This document shows, piece after piece, positions 9,365-18,744 of a stretch of 64,000 nucleotides of DNA. Below the pieces are notes generated by a model, which did not search any database, was not told where the DNA came from, and worked only from the letters and a program-made list of their open reading frames with translations. The DNA is from Candidatus Poribacteria bacterium (GTDB lineage Bacteria; Poribacteria; WGA-4E; WGA-3G), in contig JAJDXV010000033.1 in assembly GCA_022823085.1 (NCBI GenBank), forward strand, positions 17,333 through 81,332, in the 5' to 3' direction. Position numbers and translations under genes: made by a program. The stretch's first letter is position 1. Each line of letters begins with the position of its first letter.

Positions 9365-10333
9365 ATGGTCTACATAAGAGAGCAGCCTGATCCAGATTTT
9401 GCGTCACTGCCGCACGGTAGATACGATATTGTGACCAAAGATGCCTTGCAGAAATTCCCTGAAGATATCCTACAAGCAGTCTTGGAACGCACTGATTTTA
9501 AATTTGTAGAATTTGTGGAAGGCGAATTCACAACTGTTGAAATCCGCCGAACAGATAGCCTCATAAAGGTCCAACTCGGTGATGAACCCGTTTTGGTGCA
9601 CATTGAGTTTCAAGTAGGCGATAGCACCGATGTCGAAATGGCACGTCGCAACGTGGGCTATCTCGGTAGATGCTATGAAAGATACGGCTTACCAATCCTC
9701 TCTCATGTTATCTACCTCCGTCCCAATGCTGGGGCGAATGATCCCGGCGGTTACAGGCAAAACATACCGAACCACCGGTTCATTGTTGAGTACAAGGTGA
9801 TTCGTCTCATTGAACTTGATGGACAATCTGTTTTTGAGACACAAAATGCTGGACTCATGCCATTCGCACCGTTGATGCAACCACCGGAAGGCATGGAACA
9901 ACTCCAATGGGCAATTCAATGTAATGAAAAGACAAAAAGACTCTCACTACCCACAGATATTCGGAGCAATCTGCTCGTATCACAATGGGTCATGAGTGGG
10001 TTAATTCATCCCCATCAAGCAATTAGCAGCTTTTTATCGGAGGCAGTCATGCAAGAATCTTCAGTCTATCAACATTTCTTGGAGACAGCGGGAAGAGAAC
10101 ACTACGAACGAGGGTTACAACAAGGAGCTGAGCTGGGTGCTCGCCAAACAGCAATCAAATCTCTCGTCAAGGTACTTGAGTTCAAGTTTGATGGACGCGC
10201 AGTTCAAGCACTTAGACCCGCATTAGAAAGCATTCAAAATTTGCAACGTCTTGAAGAATTGCATGACGAGGCTTTACGCGCAGAAACCTTCGAGGCGTTC
10301 GCTCACACTTTGGGCATGAACGACAACGAGTAA
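9365..10333 (+). CDS. Rpn-type recombination-promoting nuclease / putative transposase (PD-(D/E)XK-like)
   Basis: DSLIKVQLGDEPVLVHIEFQVGDSTDVEMARRNVGYLGRCYERYGLPILSHVIYL; paralogue of the gene at 56435..57342. Confidence 0.75.
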   Translation: MVYIREQPDPDFASLPHGRYDIVTKDALQKFPEDILQAVLERTDFKFVEFVEGEFTTVEIRRTDSLIKVQLGDEPVLVHIEFQVGDSTDVEMARRNVGYLGRCYERYGLPILSHVIYLRPNAGANDPGGYRQNIPNHRFIVEYKVIRLIELDGQSVFETQNAGLMPFAPLMQPPEGMEQLQWAIQCNEKTKRLSLPTDIRSNLLVSQWVMSGLIHPHQAISSFLSEAVMQESSVYQHFLETAGREHYERGLQQGAELGARQTAIKSLVKVLEFKFDGRAVQALRPALESIQNLQRLEELHDEALRAETFEAFAHTLGMNDNE

Positions 10334-10370
10334 TCGGTTCAGGAGACCGCTCATGGGCTCAAAACGCATC

Positions 10371-10406
10371 ACAGAACTGGAAAATCGCGCTTATCTCGGG
10401 AATTGA
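10371..10406 (+). repeat. 36-bp near-copy of the trxB 3' end (9264..9299), flanking the Rpn gene
   Basis: ACAGAACTGGAAAATCGCGCTTATCTCGGGAATTGA vs GCAGAACTGGAAAACCGCGCTTATCCGGGGAATTGA. Confidence 0.9.
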
Positions 10407-10444
10407 AGACGATTTTATGATTTAAGAATGTACAGGAGAAATTT

Positions 10445-12061
10445 GTGGCAAGAAAAAGACTCGCGCTCGGTTTAGATTCAAGCACGCAAAGTCTATCCGC
10501 TATCGTCATTGATATAGACACAGCGGAGAAATGCTTTGAGCATTCGCTCGACTATCGCGCCGATACAAGACTCAACCAATTCGATATCGGGGAGGATTAT
10601 ATCCTACCGCCGAGAGAAGAAGGCGAAGCCGAACAGCCGCCGTTGATGTATCTCGCATCACTCGATGCTATGTTCACCGATATGCGCGAGGCTGGTGTCG
10701 CATTGGAAAACATCATCGCCATCAACACATCCGGACAACAGCACGGACACGTCTATCTGAACCAGAACGCCGCGAATGGACTCTCCAATCTCCAAAAGTC
10801 AGAGAGTCATGCGTCTGAATTGAAAACGCTTTTGGCAGATGTTTTCTCATATCCGAATGCACCGATATGGATGACTGCCAACACCGCCGCACAGACAAAC
10901 CACGTCCGAGAAGCCGTCGGTGGCAAAGCAGAGATGATTAACCTTTCCGGTTCCGATGCGCCACTCCGATTTACAGGCACAGTCGTCCGGCGCGTCGCGG
11001 AACAGCACCCCGAACACTACGCTGCAACAGCAAAGATTCAATTGATTAGCAGTTTCATTCCAGCAGTACTAACAGGGAACGCAAACGTACCCATCGACTA
11101 CGGAAACGGATGCGGCATGTCGCTGATGAACTACCGGTCAAAAACATGGGATTCGGCGTTGTTAGCAGCGACAGCGGACGGATTAACCGGCGGCACAGAA
11201 ACACTCCAATCAAAATTACCGGCACTCACGAGACCAGATGCCATCGTCGGAAACCTCGCCACATACTACGTAGAAAAATACGGCTTTAAGGAACGCTGCG
11301 CTATCACAGCAGGTTCCGGTGACAACCCGCAGGCGAAAGTACCCATCGCAGGGGATCTCTTAAGCCTCGGCACCAGTTTCGTTAATATGGTATCAACCGA
11401 TGGAGACACGCTCGACCCTGAAGGCTTCGCCAACGCTATGTATGATGGCATCAACCGTCCTTTCATGTTCGGATGCCGTACAAACGGTGCTATGGTCTGG
11501 GATGCGGTGAGAAACCATTACGATTTAGCAAAAGCGGAATACGCGCCTGCAGAGGCAGCATTAAAGCAAGTCGCACCGGGGCAGTTTATGACGTTTTGGC
11601 AACCGAAAACGGAATCCTTTCCGGTCTCCGGTGCGTTTGACTTGATTCGTTCCGTTGGGCAACCGATATTAGCAGAAGATTACGCCGGCATCATTGAGAC
11701 AAGCCTCGCCGCTGTGTACATCTATTCCGCAGTCTTCACAAAGCAGACCCAAGCACCACTGTTTGTAACGGGTGGTGCCACCGACAGTCCCGAAATCATG
11801 CGACGCGTTGCTGGCATCTGGAACAGACCGACACTACCGGTGGAAAAGGGCGGTGCAGCACTCGGTGCCGCTGTCGCAGGCGTTAAGGCACTCCACGACG
11901 CAGCAAACGAACATTTCGACATCGAAGCATTCAGTGCCGCCGTTCTGAAACGCGGCGAACCGATTCAGCCACATCCTGAAGATGTCAAGGCATATCACGG
12001 CGAAGGCAAATACCTTGAAAGGTTCCGTGAAAAATACGAACAAATCACAACAAACTTTTAG
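10445..12061 (+). CDS. FGGY-family carbohydrate kinase (xylulokinase-like)
   Basis: LALGLDSSTQSLSAIVID; INTSGQQHGHVYLN; AGSGDNPQAKV; FVTGGATDSPEIMRRVAGIWNRP; GTG start. Confidence 0.88.
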   Translation: MARKRLALGLDSSTQSLSAIVIDIDTAEKCFEHSLDYRADTRLNQFDIGEDYILPPREEGEAEQPPLMYLASLDAMFTDMREAGVALENIIAINTSGQQHGHVYLNQNAANGLSNLQKSESHASELKTLLADVFSYPNAPIWMTANTAAQTNHVREAVGGKAEMINLSGSDAPLRFTGTVVRRVAEQHPEHYAATAKIQLISSFIPAVLTGNANVPIDYGNGCGMSLMNYRSKTWDSALLAATADGLTGGTETLQSKLPALTRPDAIVGNLATYYVEKYGFKERCAITAGSGDNPQAKVPIAGDLLSLGTSFVNMVSTDGDTLDPEGFANAMYDGINRPFMFGCRTNGAMVWDAVRNHYDLAKAEYAPAEAALKQVAPGQFMTFWQPKTESFPVSGAFDLIRSVGQPILAEDYAGIIETSLAAVYIYSAVFTKQTQAPLFVTGGATDSPEIMRRVAGIWNRPTLPVEKGGAALGAAVAGVKALHDAANEHFDIEAFSAAVLKRGEPIQPHPEDVKAYHGEGKYLERFREKYEQITTNF

Positions 12062-12131
12062 TTATTCACAAAGTGCTAAAGGCGATTTTAATGGGAAATG
12101 CGTAAGTTCTAACTTATCTCACGTAACCATA

Positions 12132-12152
12132 GCCCGTAATGTAATGGAGGGC
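12132..12152 (+). repeat. 13-nt-loop hairpin (GCCC/GGGC stem)
   Basis: GCCC gtaatgtaatgga GGGC. Confidence 0.7.
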
Positions 12153-12182
12153 GGATTTAAGGGATACACGTCAAAGATTCAA

Positions 12183-12692
12183 ATGAACGTCATTCCTCCG
12201 CAAGGTAAAATTAAATTAACACACTTCGATGAAAAAGGCAATACACGGATGGTAGACGTCGGTGGCAAAGAAGAGACGTTGCGCATCGCCATCGCACGCG
12301 GGCATATTACTGCCCAACCAGAAACACTCCGATTAATCGCTGAGCAAAAGATGAAGAAAGGCGATGTCTTAGAGGTCGCACGCCTTGCAGGTATCATGGC
12401 AGCGAAACGGACCGGTGAACTCATCCCGCTCTGCCACCCGCTCGCTTTGACTTCAATTCGCGTCGAACTCGGCATCGCAACCGATACATCACGCATCGAA
12501 ATTGAATCAGAAATCCAAACGATCGGTCGCACCGGTGTAGAGATGGAAGCACTCACAGCCGTATCCGTCGCTGCCTTAACTGTTTACGATATGTGCAAAG
12601 CAGTGGACAAGGAGATGGTCATCGGTGATGTTAGACTTATAAAAAAAACTGGCGGAAAAAGTGATGATTTCATATCCAATTCCGACACATAG
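12183..12692 (+). CDS. moaC: Cyclic pyranopterin monophosphate synthase MoaC
   Basis: LTHFDEKGNTRMVDVGGKEETLRIAIARGHI...GDVLEVARLAGIMAAKRTGELIPLCHPLALT...GVEMEALTAVSVAALTVYDMCKAVDKEM; start moved from 11982 to internal ATG. Confidence 0.95.
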   Translation: MNVIPPQGKIKLTHFDEKGNTRMVDVGGKEETLRIAIARGHITAQPETLRLIAEQKMKKGDVLEVARLAGIMAAKRTGELIPLCHPLALTSIRVELGIATDTSRIEIESEIQTIGRTGVEMEALTAVSVAALTVYDMCKAVDKEMVIGDVRLIKKTGGKSDDFISNSDT

Positions 12693-12723
12693 GGACCCTA
12701 AAAACATCAAGGGAGAAAAGAAA

Positions 12724-15660
12724 ATGCGCCAAACATTCATTGCAATTTTCACTGTTATTCTGGTTTCTACAACAGCGTTCGCAGCAGACCACGTTCTCAT
12801 CATTGGTGGTGCTGCCGGTGAGAAATCCTTTTACGACGCATTCTGGAATGCCACCTCCCGATTCCACCAACTCCTCACCGATGAATACGGCTATACATCC
12901 GACCAAATTACTTTCCTCTTTGAAGATATGGACGCACCTGGTGCTGAAGGACTTACCGATACCGAATCGAGACGTGAACAGGTTTTCGCAGCGTTCGACC
13001 AACTCGCAGAGACCCTCCAACCCTCAGATCGGTTCCTGCTCTTCATGATCGGACACGCATCCCGCACCAACAAAGGTGAACTGAAATATAATCTGCTCGG
13101 ACGGGATATTAGTGAAGCGGAATACATAACACGTCTCAACAGCATCCCCGCCGAACGTCAGATTTTAATCTTCGGTTTCCCCTATAGCGGCAAACTTGTG
13201 CGACAACTCAGTAAACCGGGACGTATCATCCTCACATCCAGTTCGCGAAATGAAGGCTACTCACTACAAGCAGGATTTGGCGATGCCTTTGTCGATGCCT
13301 TCTCCGATGCAACGAACGATACCGACAGAAACGGCGACATCTCGCTCTTAGAAGCGTTCTTATCGCTACAAGCACACACAAAAGACTTCTACGAACAAAA
13401 CGGCAACGTCCAAACTGAGCATCCGCATCTCGACGATAACGGCGACGGGAACGCTACCCGAAACTTGACAGTTGTAGAGAACGAAACAGACGATGGAACG
13501 CTCGCCGAAAAGACATTCTTAGGGACACGACGTGCGCGCTTAGAAAACGCAACCGTTCCAACCGTCAGTAACGAAACGATCGAAACAGAGGCACGCGGAC
13601 GTGGACCGGATATCGTCTCTCAGAACCCCGAAAATCGTGGATCCTCACTTCCTTACAACTACATTAGCGAAGCAGACGAGCAAGCCATCCAAGAAATTAT
13701 GGAGAAACTGCCCTCCGAAAAAGACTATCCTGATGAAGGTGCAGTCGTCCTTTGGGAGAGCGTCGATGTCAATATCGATGAGAAAAGCCGTTATATCTAT
13801 TCCACACGGCGGATCGCAAAAATCTTTAACGAAGACGGTAAAAACCTCGCAGAGGTGAGCATCCCTTATATGCGTGGCAGAGACGATGTCACGATCCATC
13901 ATGCACGAACCTTAACACCGAACGGTGAACTCGTTGAACTCGACAAGAACGAAATTATCGCCAACGTGCCGCCACCGAGCGCCGTGGATGCCGGACTATA
14001 CGTTGACGCACGACTGATGTACTTCACACTTCCCAAAGTTAGCGACGGCTGTATCATAGACTACGCTTATTCCACGAACAACGTCGGGCACGTCATGCAA
14101 GGCGAATTCTGGCGGCAAGTCTATTTTCAAGGCGCGCATCCGGTGCGCTATTACCGCCTCACAGTCCATATTCCAAAGAAAAAGCAGCTCTATTATCAGG
14201 TCTCAGGGGCACCCGCTGCCGCCACAGATGTTCAGTCGGACAGTTCCTTTCTCGATATTGAACCGACGATGACAGAGAACAACTACACCCGCACCTACAC
14301 CTTTGAAGCACGAGATGTACCACCCCTGAATGAAGAATATCTGATGCCCGCACCGCAAGACCTCGCTTATAACATCAGCATCTCCTCCCTCGATTCTTGG
14401 GATGAACTGGCAACGTGGTATGCAACACTGATTCGGGAACAAGACAAGATTACACCCGAAATCGCCAAAAAGACAGAGCAGATTCTCACCGGTGCCTGGA
14501 CACGAAAAGAAAAAATAAAAAGGCTTTACGAATACGTCGCAACGAACATCCGGTACTACGGTTATGAACTTGGAATTTGGGCGATTAAGCCCTATCCAGC
14601 TGACTTTGTTCTGACGCAAGGTGCCGGAGATTGTAAGGACAAAACAACGCTCCTTTCCACAATGCTCGCAGCTGAAGGCATTAATTCCTATCCTGTTCTC
14701 ATCTCCGCTGGCGACACCCGCGGCATCAATGCACATCTCTTTGATGGCGGTTCCGAAGTCGAAGCCGTACCTTCGCTCTCCTATTTCAATCACATGATCC
14801 TCGCTGTCGAAGGCGACAAAGATGGCGAACTCATCTGGCTCGACCCGACAGCGGAGACATGTGCATTCGGTGATTTCCCCGCCAGCGACCAAGACAGATG
14901 GACCCTGATTATCAATCCGCGTTTCTTGGAAACCGAAAGCGATCCAAAGTCTAAAGAGGATATTGGCGATCTACAGAATAGCCTCTACCGCTTTCAGAAG
15001 AGCCCCGCTCTCGACGCAACATCAAATCTTAAACAGGTTCACACCGACGTAAAGGTGAAGAGGGATATGAGCGTCTCTGTCCGCCAAGAATTGACCCTCA
15101 CAGGCAGCTACAATATGAAACTGCGAAGCCAACTCTCGCATCTCCAAACCGCTGAAGAAAAATCTGAGTTCCTTCACAAACTTTTGGAACTCGACGATCG
15201 CGCTAAAGTCGAAAATTTCAAAGTCTCCGAACTTTCCGAACTCAAAGGTGAATTGAATATTGAACTCACCTGGACCTGTAAAGAATATCTCTACGCTATC
15301 GGTAAACAGTTCGTACTTGAGCTCCCGCTTGTTAAGCATCCTTACGCAGAATTACTGAGTGAGGAACGCCGAATGTATCCTGCTGCGATCGGTAAGGCAC
15401 TCACCCTTGAGGACAAAATCACCGTCAGTACCGAGGCGCCCTTTAAGATCGATATTGTCCCAGAAGAACAGGCACTCAAAACCGAAGTTGCGGAAATCCA
15501 ACTCCGCTACACCAAATCCAAGCGCAAAGCCGAAATGCATCAGACCATCCGTTTCCTAACACCGAGGGTTACACCGGAGAACATCCTGCATCTCAAAGAT
15601 GTCGTCAGAACCGCCTCAAACCGAGGAACAAAACGGTTCATATTAATACAAGAGTTTTAA
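12724..15660 (+). CDS. Secreted protein: degenerate caspase/C13-like N-terminal region + DUF3857 + transglutaminase-like domain
   Basis: Signal peptide; DHVLIIGGAAGE...FLLFMIGHASR...ILIFGFPYSGKLV; DUF3857-like VNIDEKSRYIYSTRRIAKIFNEDG; transglutaminase core AGDCKDKTTLLSTML. Confidence 0.75.
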   Translation: MRQTFIAIFTVILVSTTAFAADHVLIIGGAAGEKSFYDAFWNATSRFHQLLTDEYGYTSDQITFLFEDMDAPGAEGLTDTESRREQVFAAFDQLAETLQPSDRFLLFMIGHASRTNKGELKYNLLGRDISEAEYITRLNSIPAERQILIFGFPYSGKLVRQLSKPGRIILTSSSRNEGYSLQAGFGDAFVDAFSDATNDTDRNGDISLLEAFLSLQAHTKDFYEQNGNVQTEHPHLDDNGDGNATRNLTVVENETDDGTLAEKTFLGTRRARLENATVPTVSNETIETEARGRGPDIVSQNPENRGSSLPYNYISEADEQAIQEIMEKLPSEKDYPDEGAVVLWESVDVNIDEKSRYIYSTRRIAKIFNEDGKNLAEVSIPYMRGRDDVTIHHARTLTPNGELVELDKNEIIANVPPPSAVDAGLYVDARLMYFTLPKVSDGCIIDYAYSTNNVGHVMQGEFWRQVYFQGAHPVRYYRLTVHIPKKKQLYYQVSGAPAAATDVQSDSSFLDIEPTMTENNYTRTYTFEARDVPPLNEEYLMPAPQDLAYNISISSLDSWDELATWYATLIREQDKITPEIAKKTEQILTGAWTRKEKIKRLYEYVATNIRYYGYELGIWAIKPYPADFVLTQGAGDCKDKTTLLSTMLAAEGINSYPVLISAGDTRGINAHLFDGGSEVEAVPSLSYFNHMILAVEGDKDGELIWLDPTAETCAFGDFPASDQDRWTLIINPRFLETESDPKSKEDIGDLQNSLYRFQKSPALDATSNLKQVHTDVKVKRDMSVSVRQELTLTGSYNMKLRSQLSHLQTAEEKSEFLHKLLELDDRAKVENFKVSELSELKGELNIELTWTCKEYLYAIGKQFVLELPLVKHPYAELLSEERRMYPAAIGKALTLEDKITVSTEAPFKIDIVPEEQALKTEVAEIQLRYTKSKRKAEMHQTIRFLTPRVTPENILHLKDVVRTASNRGTKRFILIQEF

Positions 15661-15791
15661 TAGCAGTCAGCCATCGGCTATTAGCCATCGGTTATTAACC
15701 ACTCATAGTCCGTATGTCTCTGGAAGGCAATCTGTTTATTTTAAAAATTTACGGCACAGATTCACAAACCCAGTTGAAACTAACCGAAAAC

Positions 15792-15816
15792 CTGCCCGAA
15801 ACGAAGTGGCGGGCAG
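15792..15816 (+). repeat. 13-nt-loop hairpin (CTGCCC/GGGCAG) immediately upstream of moxR RBS
   Basis: CTGCCC gaaacgaagtggc GGGCAG ctcaggagg. Confidence 0.7.
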
Positions 15817-15839
15817 CTCAGGAGGCAATAATTTAAAAA

Positions 15840-16847
15840 ATGCCAGCAACCGAAGAAGTTAAAGCAATAGAAGAACTCATGGAGAGCCAAGAACTCATCT
15901 TGGCACAACTCAAGAAAGTCATCGTTGGGCAAGAGGAAGTTGTCAATCAGATGTTGATGGCACTTTTTGCTGGTGGACACTGCCTACTCGAAGGTGTCCC
16001 AGGACTCGCCAAAACCCTTATGATTAGGACCCTGGCACAGATCCTGAACCTTAAGTTCAAACGCATCCAGTTCACCCCGGATCTGATGCCTGCCGACATC
16101 ACCGGCACGGATGTCCTTGAGGAAGACCGGGCAACCGGACACCGCACCATTCGGTTTATCCAGGGACCGATCTTCGCGAACATTCTCCTCGCAGATGAGA
16201 TTAACCGGACACCACCGAAAACGCAAGCCGCACTCTTGGAGGCGATGCAGGAATACCACGTCACCGCTGGCGGCAACGAATTCCAATTGGAGCAACCCTT
16301 CTTCGTCCTCGCCACACAGAACCCGATCGAGCAAGAGGGGACATATCCGCTACCAGAGGCACAGTTGGACCGGTTCATGTTCAAAATTGTCATCGACTAT
16401 CCGACAGAGGCGGAGGAGACAGACATCGTTTCGGCAACGACTGGGGCAGAGATCCCTGAACTTGATACCGCACTCTCCGGGCACGCTATCGTAGCCCTCC
16501 ATAATATTGTCAGGCGTGTACCTGCCGCCGACAACGTCGTACAATACGCCGTAAAAATCGCGCGCGCAACACGTCCGAAAGAAGAAGACGCACCCGATTT
16601 CATTCAACAGTGGGTACGCTGGGGTGCCGGACCCCGTGCCGGGCAATACCTCATCTTAGGCGCGAAAGCCAGAGCCATCCTACGCGGACGCTTCAACGCC
16701 TCCTGTGAAGACGTGAAATCCGTTGCCCCCGCAGTGCTACGCCACCGTATCCTAACCAACTTCCACGCCGAAGCCGAAGGCATTGGCTCAGACACCGTCG
16801 TCCAACGTCTCCTCGACACGGTCCAAGAACCGGCTTCAAAACTGTAG
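15840..16847 (+). CDS. MoxR-family AAA+ ATPase
   Basis: [85 protein letters not shown]. Confidence 0.95.
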   Translation: MPATEEVKAIEELMESQELILAQLKKVIVGQEEVVNQMLMALFAGGHCLLEGVPGLAKTLMIRTLAQILNLKFKRIQFTPDLMPADITGTDVLEEDRATGHRTIRFIQGPIFANILLADEINRTPPKTQAALLEAMQEYHVTAGGNEFQLEQPFFVLATQNPIEQEGTYPLPEAQLDRFMFKIVIDYPTEAEETDIVSATTGAEIPELDTALSGHAIVALHNIVRRVPAADNVVQYAVKIARATRPKEEDAPDFIQQWVRWGAGPRAGQYLILGAKARAILRGRFNASCEDVKSVAPAVLRHRILTNFHAEAEGIGSDTVVQRLLDTVQEPASKL

Positions 16848-16874
16848 CACGCACCCTTTGACTCACGTTTTGCA

Positions 16875-16895
16875 GGCGGGATTTGAAATCCCGCC
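16875..16895. repeat. Hairpin GGCGGGAT-TTGAA-ATCCCGCC
   Basis: Perfect inverted repeat. Confidence 0.75.
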
Positions 16896-16997
16896 ATGCC
16901 TTGTGCTGGTCAACTGGTCCACAAATCGCACCGAACTCAGGGAAATCTACACACAAAATTGACCTCTACGGAACTGTACTTGACCCCAGACCCGGTA

Positions 16998-17018
16998 GGT
17001 TCGGTTTGCAACCGAACC
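16998..17018. repeat. Hairpin GGTTCGGTT-TGC-AACCGAACC; inverted copy near 58265..58290
   Basis: Perfect 9-bp stem; second copy ggttcggtt-aga-aaccgaacc. Confidence 0.8.
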
Positions 17019-17060
17019 GGATTCTATACAGAAACTCTAAATCCTTCAAAACCCTCTTCA

Positions 17061-17135
17061 GTCGCGTAGCGACGGAATGTTTATAGCAGCTTAAAGAAAA
17101 AAAGGAATCAAGCCCCGTAGGGGCGGCATGTTTAT
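17061..17135. repeat. Two hairpins with GTA loop and GG(A/C)ATGTTTATA tail (GTCGC-GTA-GCGAC and GCCCC-GTA-GGGGC)
   Basis: Different stems, shared loop and tail. Confidence 0.75.
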
Positions 17136-17147
17136 AACTATGAACAA

Positions 17148-17855
17148 ATGGACACCATACAGACAGTTTCTATTATTATCCCAGTCCTCAACGAAGAAAA
17201 CGCCATCGCCAAAGTCATCAACGATATTCCCAAAACCGACGGAGAGACAACACGCCAAGAAATCATCGTCGTTGACAACGGCTGCACGGACAACACCGCC
17301 GCCATCGCAAAACGCAACGGCGCACGCGTCGTCACCGAACAGCGGCGCGGGTACGGATACGCCTGTCTCGCGGGTATCGCCGCACTCACAACGCACCCCC
17401 CGGACATCGTCGTCTTTCTCGATGGCGACTACAGCGACTACCCAACCGACATGCCACGACTCCTACACCCCATACTCGAAAACAGAGCCGCACTCGTCAT
17501 CGGCGCAAGAACACAAGGCGACGCAAAAGCGGCACTACTCCCGCAAGCACGCTTCGGCAACTGGCTCGCCTGTTTTTTGATACAACATTTCTTCGGGATC
17601 CGCTATACAGACTTAGGTCCCTTCCGCGCCATCCGATATTCGGAGCTGCTCGCCTTGAACATGCAAGACAAGACCTTCGGCTGGACAGTCGAGATGCAGC
17701 TGAAAGCCGCGAAACGTGGCATCCCAGTGTGTGAAGTCCCTGTCCGGTATCGCAAGCGCATCGGCACCTCCAAAATCACCGGCACATTCGCCGGCACCCT
17801 CAAAGCAGGCTACAAAATCCTCACAACCCTCTTTTACCACCGTTTTTTGGCATAA
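17148..17855 (+). CDS. Glycosyltransferase family 2 (dolichyl-phosphate mannosyltransferase-like)
   Basis: VSIIIPVLNEENAIAKVINDIP; IIVVDNGCTDNTAAIAKRNGARVV; VVFLDGDYSDYP; YRKRIGTSKITGT. Confidence 0.92.
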   Translation: MDTIQTVSIIIPVLNEENAIAKVINDIPKTDGETTRQEIIVVDNGCTDNTAAIAKRNGARVVTEQRRGYGYACLAGIAALTTHPPDIVVFLDGDYSDYPTDMPRLLHPILENRAALVIGARTQGDAKAALLPQARFGNWLACFLIQHFFGIRYTDLGPFRAIRYSELLALNMQDKTFGWTVEMQLKAAKRGIPVCEVPVRYRKRIGTSKITGTFAGTLKAGYKILTTLFYHRFLA

Positions 17856-17925
17856 ACCTCTTACTTCTCAACCGCGCATGGGTGTTTAAATATGCTAACA
17901 GCGTTACTCTATCGGAGCGATCTAA

Positions 17926-18090
17926 GCACTCCCCTGGAGTGCATTTATCGCTGACATCTGACCCTATAGACATATCACGCCTCTGGCGTGAGGAGAACCT
18001 AATCTCTCCAAAAACCTCTTTGCTCCAGCGGAGCAACATGTCTATAGAAGAGATAGCGCCCCTCTTGCACTCCAGCGGAGTGCTATGTCC
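17926..18090. repeat. Four hairpin elements with short loops and ATGTCTATA-like tails
   Basis: GCACTCC-CCT-GGAGTGC; inverted CACGCC-TCT-GGCGTG preceded by ctatagacat; TGCTCC-AGC-GGAGCA acATGTCTATAG; GCACTCC-AGC-GGAGTGC tATGTCC. Confidence 0.75.
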
Positions 18091-18285
18091 ACAAACCTGT
18101 CCGTTTTAAAAAAAAATCAATATGCTGCCAAAAACTTTACACACCCACCGCGCATTTTCCAATTGAAACCCACCCCAATTAATGCTATACTTAGTCTAAC
18201 ATTCTCAGGACTTGCTCAGTATACCTACGCTTGTAGGATAAGAACCGCTAATCGTCTTTAAAATAAAGATAGAGGTTTACAAACG

Positions 18286-18543
18286 ATGAAACGAAAAAAA
18301 ATAAAAGCGACATACAGAAACGGCGTGATTGAGCCGTTAGATAGGATTGACCTACCCGAAGGACAGGAGCTTGAGATCGAATTCAGCGTGCTCCAAAAAA
18401 CGCCTCGTGAACTTACTCGCGAAGCAAAAACAGAATTGATCCAAAAAATGAGTGGTTCTATGAAAGGAACATGGGGAAGCACGGTCAAAGAAATTGATGC
18501 TTATATCAAATCAGAAAGGCAATCATGGGATCGAGAATTTTAG
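18286..18543 (+). CDS. AF2212/DUF104-like antitoxin
   Basis: KIKATYRNGVIEPLDRIDLPEGQELEIEF. Confidence 0.75.
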   Translation: MKRKKIKATYRNGVIEPLDRIDLPEGQELEIEFSVLQKTPRELTREAKTELIQKMSGSMKGTWGSTVKEIDAYIKSERQSWDREF

Positions 18544-18611
18544 ATTTCTCTATAGTAAACTTTCACATAACATTGATATTGTTGGACACCTCCTTTAGTT
18601 TTATGCTATAA
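18525..18611 (+). pseudogene. Possible PIN-toxin N-terminal remnant overlapping the antitoxin gene
   Basis: MGSRILDFSIVNFHITLILLDTSFSFML*; position expected for a partner toxin. Confidence 0.3.
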
Positions 18612-18744
18612 TAAACTATAAATAAATTTAGCATTTTTTCAACATTGTATTGTGATATGGAAGCGCGAACGGAAGATCCTATCAAATTAGGAATATAATG
18701 TCTGTACTTTTAGTGCAAGAAATCTCGCAAAAGTTCAGGAGGAA

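Noticed and set aside
11982-12182. Extended N-terminus of the moaC ORF
   Set aside because: Overlaps the kinase 3' end and intergenic repeat DNA; MoaC homology starts after the internal ATG
14203-14892. 229-aa antisense ORF within the DUF3857/transglutaminase gene
   Set aside because: Shadow ORF opposite a long conserved coding frame
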